Made by a program: the position numbers and the translations under genes. Positions 1-5,056 of a DNA stretch of 5,056 nucleotides are shown piece after piece; position 1 is the first letter of the stretch; every line of letters starts with the position of its first letter. The notes under the pieces were generated by a model, which worked only from the letters and a program-made list of their open reading frames with translations, had not been told where the DNA came from and did not search any database. The DNA comes from Thiobacillus sp. (GTDB lineage Bacteria; Pseudomonadota; Gammaproteobacteria; Burkholderiales; Thiobacillaceae): the NCBI GenBank assembly GCA_018780025.1, contig JADMKH010000077.1, forward strand, positions 1-5,056, written 5' to 3'.

Positions 1-47
1 CGATGCTGGGCATCGGCGCCAGGCAAGATGGTTGTATTCCTAGTTCT

Positions 48-105
48 GTTTGCTGAGGTCGCGGTTGCGACAAAAGGTCTACGCGGAATCGCGACCTCAA
101 CAAAC
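48..105 (+). promoter_or_regulatory. Long stem-loop in the leader before csoS2
   Basis: Bases 48-69 pair with 84-105 over 22 positions with two mismatches (53/100 and 67/86) and one G-U pair. The core 54-63 with 90-99 is a perfect 10-bp stem (TGAGGTCGCG/CGCGACCTCA). The loop is about 14 bases. No U-tract follows the 3' arm, so it is not a typical intrinsic terminator. A partial terminator, attenuator, RNase-processing site or 3'-end stabiliser for upstream RuBisCO mRNA would all fit. Such an element would help RuBisCO exceed CsoS2 in abundance, but this role is inference. Confidence 0.65.
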
Positions 106-116
106 CCGTTAGATTC

Positions 117-121
117 GAGGT
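117..121 (+). promoter_or_regulatory. csoS2 Shine-Dalgarno (decides start)
   Basis: GAGGT at 117-121 is complementary to the 16S anti-SD. It lies 5 bases before ATG 127 but only 2 bases before the in-frame GTG at 124, so ATG 127 is the better start. Choosing the GTG would add a single residue. Confidence 0.7.
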
Positions 122-126
122 AAGTG

Positions 127-2823
127 ATGACACTAACCACCGACAGCACCGCCACTGCGACCCTTTCCGGTCGCGAGCTGGCATTGAAGCGTCGCAAGGC
201 TATGGCTTTACATGGCAAAGCCGGCGTGACGAAAACCGCATCTGTCATGTCAGCCCGACCCGCGGCTTCGCGCGTCGAACCCGCAGCGGCCCATTCGGCT
301 GAATCAGGCCAGAGCAAGGCGTCTGCAGTATCGGCATCCGATGCGTCCATCATGGCGCAGGCCCGGGCGGCGGTTGCCGCCAATGGCCGCAGCGTCAGCC
401 GTGCGCGTCGCGAAGCGCTGAGTACGTCAGGCAAGGCTGCGCTGCAACCTGCCGCAGCACGTCCCAGTGGTCGCGTTCGCCCGAAGCCGCAAAGCAATGT
501 GATGGTTTCGGCGGCTGTCGCTGACGCACCGGCAAAGGGATGCGGTTGCGGTTGCAACGGCGCCAAAGGCGGTTGTGGCGATACACCGTCTTCGGCAGGC
601 ATGATGCCTGCTGTTGCAGTGTCACCTGCCTCGGATATTCCCAGGAAAGCAATAGAGCCGACCGGCCGCGCGTTGGCGCGGGCACGCCGTGCAGCGCTGT
701 CGCAGGACGGCAAGGCCGGCCTCAAGCGTGTGGCGCAAGCAACCCGGATTGCTTCCTCCATGCCGGGTCAGGATTGGCAGGCAGCCATCGCCAAGGGTGC
801 GACCGGTCGTCAAAAGGCCATGCAGCGTCGCGTGGTGCAATCGCTGGCGGGTAGCATCAAGCCTGCAAAAGATACGCGCCCCGCTGGACGCATGCGTGCC
901 CGAGTGGAAGCGCCTGCGCCCGCCAAGGTTGAAGAGGGCCATACGCTGTCAGGTCAGGGTGTGACCGGCACGATGGTCGAGCGCAGCAAAAAAGTGACGG
1001 GCAATGAGCCGGGCTCCTGCCGTGCGGTGACGGGTACCGAATATATCGGCGCCGAGCAGTACGACGCGCTGTGCAGCACCCGGCCTGCGCCGGCGCCGAG
1101 CAAGGTGGGGGTGAGCCACACGGTGGGTGAACGCAAGGTCACGGGCACCGAAGTGGGCCGTGCGGCCAATGTGACCGGCGACGAGCCGGGCAACTGCCGC
1201 GGCATTACGGGCACCGAATATCTGGCTGCCGAGCGTTACGATGAAATGTGCTCCGGTCGTCCGGCACCGTCGCCCGCTAAAGTGGGGGCGGCCGATACGT
1301 CCAAGGGCAAGCTTGTCACCGGAACGTCGGTGACGCGCTCGGAGAAAGTGACGGGCAACGAGTCCGGTTCGGGCCGCTCCATTACCGGAACCGATTACCT
1401 GGTGCCGGCTGGCGGCGCAATGGCGCCTGAAAAGGTGGCAATGAGCCACACCAGCCACGGCAAGGCCGTGACCGGTACGGCTGTGGGCCACACCTCCAGG
1501 CTGACGGGTGATGAAAACGGCAGCTGCCGCGGCATCACCGGCACCGAGTATCTGGCTCAGGAACAGTTCACATCCGTGTGCGGCACGTCTGCACCCCAGT
1601 CGCCCCGCAAGGTTGGCGTGATGTCTACGCGCGGCAACCAGCCGGTTTCAGGCACGGAAGTCGGTCGCTCCAGTCATGTCACGGGCGATGAGCCGGGCTC
1701 ATGTCTGAGCATTACGGGTTCGCAGTACTACACCGCAGGCAGCTTCGGTGCGCTGTGCGATACGGCTTCGCCGAAAAAAGTGGCGTTGATGCAAACCTTG
1801 TCGGGTCGCAGCTTGACCGGAACGGAGGTAGGCCGCAGCCCAAAGGTGTCCGGTGACGAGATGGGCGGGTGCAAATCCGTCACCGGTACTGAATATATCG
1901 GCGCAGACCAGCAGCGTGCTGTCTGTGCCGTAAGCACCCCCGTGGCGCCGGTTGCCAAGGTTGCAGTTGATCAAACCTGGCGCGGTCAAGCCGTGACGGG
2001 CTCCTACGTTGGGCGTTCGGCTAGCGTGACCGGCGATGAGTCGGGCGGTTGCTCGCCCATCAGTGGTACGCCCTATATCGGTCGAGGCCAGTACAACGGT
2101 TTCTGCGAAGCTCCCGCGCTGCAAGCGCAGGAAGCTGTTATTCGTACAAGCGCGGTTATTCCTGCTGCCGCTGTAACCGGAGATCGTCCCGGTGCTGGCG
2201 GATCGGTGATGACGGGTGACGAACGCGGTGCATGCGAAGTGGTGAGTGGTACGCCTTATGTGGGCGTAGACAACACAACATCGCAATGCGGAACCAGCGG
2301 TCGGTTCGTGGCGCGCGGCAATACGCAAATTGAAATGACGCGTCAGCCTGCACCGGTGGATTTCAGCATCAGCACGCCGGCTCGCACGGCGCAGCAGAAG
2401 CAGTTCGGCGATGTAACGGGCTCCGCTTATAACAGCGAGCGCATTACCGGGCCGGTCAACAAGGCGGGCGGCCTGATCACGGGCACCCCGGAGTTCCGCC
2501 ATCGTGATGCGTCGGCCACGCAAACTGCGCAAGCAGAAGCCATCACGGCTGCGCGTCGCTTGACCGGAGAAGGCAGCCAGACCGGCCGCTCGGTAACCGG
2601 CGATGCCTGGGACGCGATGAGCAAAGTGACCGGAACAGAAGGCCCGTCGAGCATGTCGCGCAACCCGTCGGCACGTGGCACGCCGCGTGGCGTGGGCATG
2701 AACGCGCAATTGTTCCGTGAAGTGGTTGAGCGTCCTGTTGTGGCGGATAGCCGCATTACGGGCTCGGCGGGCAACACCGGTAAAGGTTCGCTGGTCACCC
2801 TGTCGGGCGGCGCACGCGGCTGA
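127..2823 (+). CDS. csoS2: Alpha-carboxysome scaffold protein CsoS2 (full-length form)
   Basis: Large, repetitive, intrinsically disordered scaffold that organises alpha-carboxysome assembly by linking RuBisCO to the shell. Counting from ATG 127 it has 898 residues, close to the roughly 870 I recall for Halothiobacillus neapolitanus. The N-region has four basic repeats (near residues 14, 86, 179 and 226; pattern GRxxxRxRRxALSxxGKxxL). The M-region (267-668) has seven repeats built on VTGT…VTGDExGxC…ITGTEY. The C-region (669-898) carries VTG/ITG motifs, ITGTPEFRH, and the conserved tail ITGSxGN…SGGARG. In known family members N-repeats bind RuBisCO and the C-region anchors to the shell. Oddities are a Cys-rich insert at 139-150, a degenerate N4, an M3 repeat without Cys, and a -1 frameshift signal in M6 that predicts a 576-residue short form. 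Its stop codon overlaps the csoSCA ribosome binding site. The identification is essentially certain. Confidence 0.97.
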   Translation: MTLTTDSTATATLSGRELALKRRKAMALHGKAGVTKTASVMSARPAASRVEPAAAHSAESGQSKASAVSASDASIMAQARAAVAANGRSVSRARREALSTSGKAALQPAAARPSGRVRPKPQSNVMVSAAVADAPAKGCGCGCNGAKGGCGDTPSSAGMMPAVAVSPASDIPRKAIEPTGRALARARRAALSQDGKAGLKRVAQATRIASSMPGQDWQAAIAKGATGRQKAMQRRVVQSLAGSIKPAKDTRPAGRMRARVEAPAPAKVEEGHTLSGQGVTGTMVERSKKVTGNEPGSCRAVTGTEYIGAEQYDALCSTRPAPAPSKVGVSHTVGERKVTGTEVGRAANVTGDEPGNCRGITGTEYLAAERYDEMCSGRPAPSPAKVGAADTSKGKLVTGTSVTRSEKVTGNESGSGRSITGTDYLVPAGGAMAPEKVAMSHTSHGKAVTGTAVGHTSRLTGDENGSCRGITGTEYLAQEQFTSVCGTSAPQSPRKVGVMSTRGNQPVSGTEVGRSSHVTGDEPGSCLSITGSQYYTAGSFGALCDTASPKKVALMQTLSGRSLTGTEVGRSPKVSGDEMGGCKSVTGTEYIGADQQRAVCAVSTPVAPVAKVAVDQTWRGQAVTGSYVGRSASVTGDESGGCSPISGTPYIGRGQYNGFCEAPALQAQEAVIRTSAVIPAAAVTGDRPGAGGSVMTGDERGACEVVSGTPYVGVDNTTSQCGTSGRFVARGNTQIEMTRQPAPVDFSISTPARTAQQKQFGDVTGSAYNSERITGPVNKAGGLITGTPEFRHRDASATQTAQAEAITAARRLTGEGSQTGRSVTGDAWDAMSKVTGTEGPSSMSRNPSARGTPRGVGMNAQLFREVVERPVVADSRITGSAGNTGKGSLVTLSGGARG
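166..864 (+). repeat. CsoS2 N-terminal repeat region (N1-N4)
   Basis: Four coding repeats lie at about 166-228, 382-444, 661-723 and 802-864. N1 reads SGRELALKRRKAMALHGKAG, N2 GRSVSRARREALSTSGKAAL and N3 GRALARARRAALSQDGKAGL. N4 (TGRQKAMQRRVVQSLAG) keeps the basic helix but loses the SxxGK ending. In studied CsoS2 proteins these short amphipathic basic helices bind RuBisCO multivalently. The linkers are rich in Ala, Ser and Pro and look disordered; the N2-N3 linker also carries a Cys cluster. Confidence 0.85.
925..2130 (+). repeat. CsoS2 middle-region repeats (M1-M7)
   Basis: Seven tandem coding repeats each begin with Lys-Val at 925, 1102, 1279, 1432, 1609, 1777 and 1957, with periods of 59, 59, 51, 59, 56, 60 and about 58 codons. 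Each carries three motifs: V(T/S)GT/S, (V/L)(T/S)G(D/N)ExG, and (I/V)(T/S)G(T/S)xY. Most have a Cys after DExGx and a second Cys after the third motif. M3 (1279-1431) has neither Cys (ESGSGR, then GGAMAPE). The repeats are conserved as protein but use different synonymous codons, so the DNA repeat is weak. M6 also encodes the frameshift signal. Confidence 0.88.
1839..1886 (+). promoter_or_regulatory. Programmed -1 ribosomal frameshift signal in csoS2
   Basis: The heptamer at 1839-1845 reads C CCA AAG in the csoS2 frame (codons agC-CCA-AAG), a perfect X XXY YYZ slippery site that re-pairs as CCC AAA. After a 4-base spacer comes a perfect 9-bp stem, CCGGTGACG (1850-1858) with CGTCACCGG (1878-1886), closing a 19-base loop. 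In the -1 frame translation reads GGT GTC CGG and stops at TGA 1854-1856, inside the stem. The product would be residues 1-573 plus Gly-Val-Arg, 576 residues, lacking part of M6, all of M7 and the C-region. Loop bases 1867-1872 could also pair with 1934-1939 as a pseudoknot (speculative). Two CsoS2 isoforms made by -1 frameshifting are established in H. neapolitanus, and the site lies in what I recall as the equivalent repeat. Confidence 0.8.
2131..2820 (+). other. CsoS2 C-terminal region with conserved tail
   Basis: After M7 the strict repeat spacing ends, but VTG/ITG motifs continue: a degenerate repeat (VTGDRPG…MTGDERGAC…SGTPYVG), then a conserved block at 2359-2508 (DFSISTPARTAQ…ITGP…ITGTPEFRH), then a second block (LTGEGSQTGRSVTGDAW…VTGTEG). 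The terminal peptide from 2755 reads ITGSAGN…GSLVTLSGGARG, the hallmark ending of the family. In studied systems this region is needed for shell attachment. It would be missing from the frameshifted short form. Confidence 0.85.
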
Positions 2824-2826
2824 GGT
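2822..2826 (+). promoter_or_regulatory. csoSCA Shine-Dalgarno overlapping csoS2 stop
   Basis: GAGGT at 2822-2826 shares two bases with the csoS2 TGA (2821-2823) and lies 7 bases before GTG 2834, an ideal spacing. It fixes the csoSCA start and suggests translational coupling, since a ribosome ending csoS2 sits directly on this site. Confidence 0.75.
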
Positions 2827-2833
2827 GTGATCA

Positions 2834-4321
2834 GTGAACACGCGTAAACGACTTGCTGCGATGCGTACTGCCGGAGCACTCTGCCAGCCAGAGTCGCTCG
2901 ATAATCCGGCGTGCGTCATTGGGTCAGGTCAGCGCTGTGAACACGCGCTGGTCGACCAGGAGTTGAATCGTCGCCTGTATGCCTACGAGAACCAGGTACG
3001 CGGACGCTTTTCACCCATCGTCGATACGTTGAAAACGCTGTCCGCATTTCAGCACGAACTGGATTTTGTGGCACGCGCTCAGCGTGTGGCGCAGGACAAG
3101 CTGGGTTACACCTTGCCCTTGGGTTTGCTGGAAAACGCCTGGTCGGCCGGACTGGATTTGCGTGCCTTGCATTCCTACTGCGTGTTTCGCAGTTTCAAGG
3201 AATGCATCACGCAGACCGAAGCCGACCAGATGCCCTGGCGCGACCGGATGTTGATCGATGCGGCCTTCATTCAGTCGTGCGGCTACCACACGCTGGATAT
3301 CAGCCCCTGCGCGGACGGTCGTCTGCAAGGTTTGTTGCCATTCGTTTTTCGCATGGCCTCGAACGATGCGGTGTATGTGAAGGCCTACGCCGGTGCGTTG
3401 TTTGACGTCGAAGGGGATGTGGCCGACTGGACCCAGCGCGAGTTGATGCGTTTGTCGGGCGGCATCCCCGGCGGCGATAGCGGCAATTATTTGAAGATCG
3501 CGGTGTATCACTACAGCACCTCGAATCCGTGTCAACAAGGCTGCGCAGCGCATGGCAGCAATGACGGCTTGGCCAAACAGGCGGCCACCGACCGCCTGGC
3601 CGAGTTGCGCGATGCAATTGAAAACACGTACGGCCGGGGTGCGGCGCCCGACACGCTGATGATCGGGATGGATACCGACACCGACGCGATCCGGGTGCAC
3701 TTGCCCGACAGCGAAAGTGCGAACTGCCCGATGCGCTTTGTCGAAAGCGCGGCGCTGTTCCACGAAACGCTGGGCATGAGCGCAGCGGATGCGCAGCGTG
3801 CAGTTGAACAGGCGATCGTCAGCGCCGAAAAAAGCTGTGGACTGCAGCCGGGCATGCGCAAGTTGATTACCCGCTTGCTGGAAGCGAATTTGTCGCAGAT
3901 CCAGTACGTGATCCAGCATCACGAAGGGCGTTATGCCGTGATCGGTCACAACGAGCGCTTCATCTGCGCCGGTGAAGCGATGAGCGAGCTGCAGCTGCGC
4001 AACAAGTTTTATTTTGCCCATCTGGATACGGTGGAAGAAGGCGCGCCGGACATGGATGTGGGCATCAAGATTTTTTCCGGGTTGAATATTACCCGGGGGC
4101 TGGCGGTGCCGGTGCTGGTGCACTTCCACTACTCGTCTCGCGTGCCGGGCGCGCGCGAGCGCGCAGTGGCACGGTGCAAGCGCGTACAGGCAGCCATTCG
4201 GGATCGCTACCCGCAGCTGCACCAGCAGGGCATGCTGCATTGCCAGATGGCGGTGAGCGATTCGGAAGGCAGCGAACGCTGCACATTTATTGAAGATGTT
4301 GTCCAGCAAGCGGGACATTGA
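2834..4321 (+). CDS. csoSCA: Carboxysome shell carbonic anhydrase CsoSCA (CsoS3), epsilon/beta-like
   Basis: Zinc carbonic anhydrase that converts bicarbonate to CO2 inside the carboxysome next to RuBisCO. It has 495 residues, slightly shorter than the roughly 515 I recall for H. neapolitanus. The catalytic zinc set is complete: Cys159 in SPCADGR, with the Asp161/Arg163 dyad, then His226 and Cys237 in VYHYSTSNPCQQGCAAHGS. These match the H. neapolitanus ligands Cys173, His242 and Cys253 with its Asp175/Arg177 pair. A helical N-terminal domain (about 1-135) comes first; a C-terminal domain (about 380-495) lacks a second zinc site, as in the family. The basic N-terminal segment (NTRKRLAAMR) and NPACV…C segment resemble the tail reported to bind RuBisCO in H. 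neapolitanus. The start is GTG, supported by GAGGT 7 bases upstream. The gap after csoS2 is only 10 bases. Confidence 0.96.
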   Translation: MNTRKRLAAMRTAGALCQPESLDNPACVIGSGQRCEHALVDQELNRRLYAYENQVRGRFSPIVDTLKTLSAFQHELDFVARAQRVAQDKLGYTLPLGLLENAWSAGLDLRALHSYCVFRSFKECITQTEADQMPWRDRMLIDAAFIQSCGYHTLDISPCADGRLQGLLPFVFRMASNDAVYVKAYAGALFDVEGDVADWTQRELMRLSGGIPGGDSGNYLKIAVYHYSTSNPCQQGCAAHGSNDGLAKQAATDRLAELRDAIENTYGRGAAPDTLMIGMDTDTDAIRVHLPDSESANCPMRFVESAALFHETLGMSAADAQRAVEQAIVSAEKSCGLQPGMRKLITRLLEANLSQIQYVIQHHEGRYAVIGHNERFICAGEAMSELQLRNKFYFAHLDTVEEGAPDMDVGIKIFSGLNITRGLAVPVLVHFHYSSRVPGARERAVARCKRVQAAIRDRYPQLHQQGMLHCQMAVSDSEGSERCTFIEDVVQQAGH

Positions 4322-4347
4322 ACGGAATGAGTCGCTAAGGCAGCCTT

Positions 4348-4605
4348 ATGAGAATCATGAAAGTCGAAAAAACGCTGGTATCGACGAACCGGATCAATGG
4401 ATTCGGTCACCGTCCGCTGCTGGTGGTGCAGGATAAAGAAGGTGGAATTCGCAGTGTTGCGGTCGACGCGGTGGGGTGTATTCCCGGCGACTGGGTCATC
4501 TGCGTGGGATCGTCGGCAGCGCGAGAGGCGGCGGGCAGCAAGGAGTTTCCCTCCGACCTGACCATCGTCGGCATTATCGACCACTGGACGGCTGATAAGG
4601 CCTGA
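4348..4605 (+). CDS. csoS4A: Carboxysome vertex pentamer protein CsoS4A
   Basis: Bacterial microcompartment vertex protein of the EutN/CcmL (pentamer) family. Five copies form a pentagonal cap closing an icosahedral vertex of the shell. It has 85 residues, the normal length. Diagnostic segments are the start MRIMKVEKTLVSTNRI, the centre IPGDWVICVGSSAAREAAGS (residues 45-64) and the end DLTIVGIIDHW. It starts at the first ATG, with TAAGG (4336-4340) 7 bases upstream; the upstream in-frame ATG at 4327 is closed by a stop after three codons. It follows csoSCA by 26 bases and precedes csoS4B by 13. It was assigned A rather than B from the IPGDW and AREAAGSK segments. Confidence 0.96.
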   Translation: MRIMKVEKTLVSTNRINGFGHRPLLVVQDKEGGIRSVAVDAVGCIPGDWVICVGSSAAREAAGSKEFPSDLTIVGIIDHWTADKA

Positions 4606-4618
4606 TGGAGTTGTCCTG

Positions 4619-4864
4619 ATGGAAATCATGCGCGTCATGGATGAGCTGGTCTGTACCCAGCGGATCCCGGGTTTGAAGGCAGCTTCGCTGCGAGTGCTGG
4701 AAACTCAGGCGGGTGGGTTGCTGGTGGCTTCAGACCCGGTTGGCGTGCCGGTTGGCAAGTGGGTGTTTACCGCGAGCGGCAGTGCGGCACGGTGGGCGAT
4801 GCCGGATCCGGAGGTCATGACCGACTTGACGATTTGCGGAATTATCGACAACTGGGATAAGTAG
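4619..4864 (+). CDS. csoS4B: Carboxysome vertex pentamer protein CsoS4B
   Basis: Second EutN/CcmL-family vertex pentamer, 81 residues, a diverged paralogue of the neighbouring csoS4A. Shared features include the xIM(K/R)V start, GSAAR at residues 54-58 (GSSAAR in CsoS4A) and the DLTIxGIIDxW ending. The B-type signature is RIPGLK near residue 15 followed by SLRVLE. Losing both pentamers in H. neapolitanus leaves shells that form but leak. GGAG (4607-4610), just after the csoS4A stop, is 8 bases upstream of the ATG, so the two genes are tightly linked and probably translated from the same message. Both products are needed in very small numbers compared with CsoS1. Confidence 0.95.
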   Translation: MEIMRVMDELVCTQRIPGLKAASLRVLETQAGGLLVASDPVGVPVGKWVFTASGSAARWAMPDPEVMTDLTICGIIDNWDK

Positions 4865-4965
4865 GATTTAGGTGTAGGGGCAAGGGAAGGCGTGATTGGC
4901 GCGATTGCCCTTGGAATTTGCAGCAAGAATTTCATTATTAACTTTGTGATAGAAGGAGTAACAAA
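4865..4965 (+). promoter_or_regulatory. Spacer before csoS1 with hairpin and possible internal promoter
   Basis: This is the longest gap between genes inside the visible operon. An 8-bp stem, AGGGGCAA (4876-4883) with TTGCCCTT (4905-4912) including one G-U pair, can form; CAAGGG (4881-4886) with CCCTTG (4908-4913) is a competing fold. No U-tract follows. Downstream of 4914 the base composition turns AT-rich, unlike the rest of the window. A weak sigma-70-like pair, TTGGAA (4911-4916) and CATTAT (4934-4939), has 17-base spacing with 4/6 matches each. The spacer may raise csoS1 expression above csoS4 by processing, stabilisation or a secondary promoter; none is proven. Confidence 0.4.
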
Positions 4966-5056
4966 ATGGCTGAACGTATGGGTGTTGCGCTGGGCATGAT
5001 TGAAACCCGTGGTCTGGTTCCCGCGATTGAAGCGGCTGACGCCATGACCAAAGCCG
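4966..5056 (+). CDS. csoS1: Major carboxysome shell hexamer CsoS1 (5' part, cut by window end)
   Basis: First 30 codons of a BMC-domain (Pfam00936-type) major shell protein; the gene continues beyond the right edge. CsoS1 hexamers tile the carboxysome facets and have a small central pore for bicarbonate and RuBisCO substrates. The visible N-terminus, ALGMIETRGLVPAIEAADAM, is the near-invariant beginning of CsoS1A/B/C proteins. Family members are about 98 residues, so roughly two thirds is missing, including the pore loop. The start ATG has a strong AAGGAG (4953-4958) 7 bases upstream, the best ribosome binding site in the window, fitting its high demand. Position after csoS4B suggests csoS1C by analogy with H. 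neapolitanus, but A, B and C cannot be told apart from this fragment. Confidence 0.96.
   Translation, partial: MAERMGVALGMIETRGLVPAIEAADAMTKA

Larger units (their letters stand above)
1..126 (+). other. Non-coding leader upstream of csoS2
   Basis: No convincing coding sequence is seen here. The frame that ends at TAG 41-43 gives a short peptide (…RRQARWLYS) that does not resemble a RuBisCO small-subunit C-terminus, so cbbS, expected upstream in this operon type, probably ends left of the window. The spacer holds a long imperfect hairpin (48-105) and the csoS2 ribosome binding site. I see no convincing sigma-70 promoter. Co-transcription with RuBisCO genes is the usual arrangement in this family and is inferred, not seen. 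Confidence 0.6.

Noticed and set aside
1..15. Small inverted repeat CGATGC-TGG-GCATCG at the left edge
   Set aside because: Only 6 bp with a 3-base loop, no U-tract, and it is cut by the window edge, so it cannot be judged; it might be part of a structure after the upstream gene.
1..43. End of cbbS in the frame closing at TAG 41-43
   Set aside because: The last residues (QARWLYS) do not resemble any RuBisCO small-subunit C-terminus I know.
987..1007. C AAA AAA run in M1 with a -1-frame TGA at 1005-1007
   Set aside because: Not a full X XXY YYZ heptamer and no clear stem-loop downstream; a product ending in M1 has no known counterpart.
1773..1786. G AAA AAA run (1773-1779) as the main frameshift site
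   Set aside because: The upstream base is G, so the P-site tRNA would not re-pair well, and only a weak 4-bp stem (1804-1807 with 1815-1818) follows. A slip here would end at the same TGA 1854, so a minor contribution cannot be excluded, but C CCA AAG is far better.
1699..2919. Long minus-strand ORF (406 codons) antisense to csoS2
   Set aside because: It mirrors a high-G+C coding gene, its translation is Arg/His/Ala-rich low-complexity sequence with no recognisable family, and csoS2 on the plus strand is certain.
3300..3617. Other short ORFs in alternate frames across csoS2 and csoSCA
   Set aside because: All lie inside confidently assigned genes, lack convincing ribosome binding sites, and have shadow-like composition.
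3011..4318. Long minus-strand ORF (435 codons) antisense to csoSCA
   Set aside because: Shadow of csoSCA codon bias; the plus-strand product has all catalytic residues of the carbonic anhydrase family, and the antisense protein resembles nothing I know.

Overview
This window is a section of an alpha-carboxysome (cso) operon, all on the + strand. Gene order is csoS2 (scaffold), csoSCA (shell-associated carbonic anhydrase), csoS4A and csoS4B (vertex pentamers), then the first 30 codons of a csoS1 hexameric shell gene that runs off the right edge. The G+C-rich sequence and the gene order match cso operons of chemolithoautotrophic proteobacteria of the Halothiobacillus/Thiobacillus/Thiomonas type. 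I cannot name the species. The Form IA RuBisCO genes cbbL and cbbS would be expected just left of the window but are not visible.

Layout. Bases 1-126 are a non-coding leader dominated by a long imperfect hairpin (48-105). csoS2 (127-2823) encodes an 898-residue modular protein: four N-repeats, a Cys-rich insert between N2 and N3, seven M-repeats of 51-60 residues, and a C-terminal region ending in the conserved family tail. In the sixth M-repeat there is a textbook -1 frameshift signal: heptamer C CCA AAG at 1839-1845, then a perfect 9-bp stem (1850-1858 with 1878-1886) whose 5' arm contains the -1-frame stop TGA at 1854-1856. It predicts a 576-residue short form beside the full-length protein. 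csoSCA (2834-4321) starts at GTG ten bases after csoS2 and keeps all expected zinc and catalytic residues. csoS4A (4348-4605) and csoS4B (4619-4864) follow closely, each with its own Shine-Dalgarno. A 101-base spacer (4865-4965) with a hairpin and an AT-rich leader precedes csoS1, which has the strongest ribosome binding site in the window.

How the genes work together. CsoS2 N-repeats gather RuBisCO and its middle and C-terminal regions engage the shell. CsoSCA converts bicarbonate to CO2 inside. CsoS1 hexamers tile the facets and CsoS4 pentamers cap the vertices. The two structured spacers lie where demand changes: between the very abundant RuBisCO and csoS2, and between the scarce pentamers and the very abundant CsoS1. 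This suggests, as inference, that they help set protein ratios. The system itself is known; the most informative feature here is the visible frameshift signal, together with the extra M-repeat and the Cys cluster.
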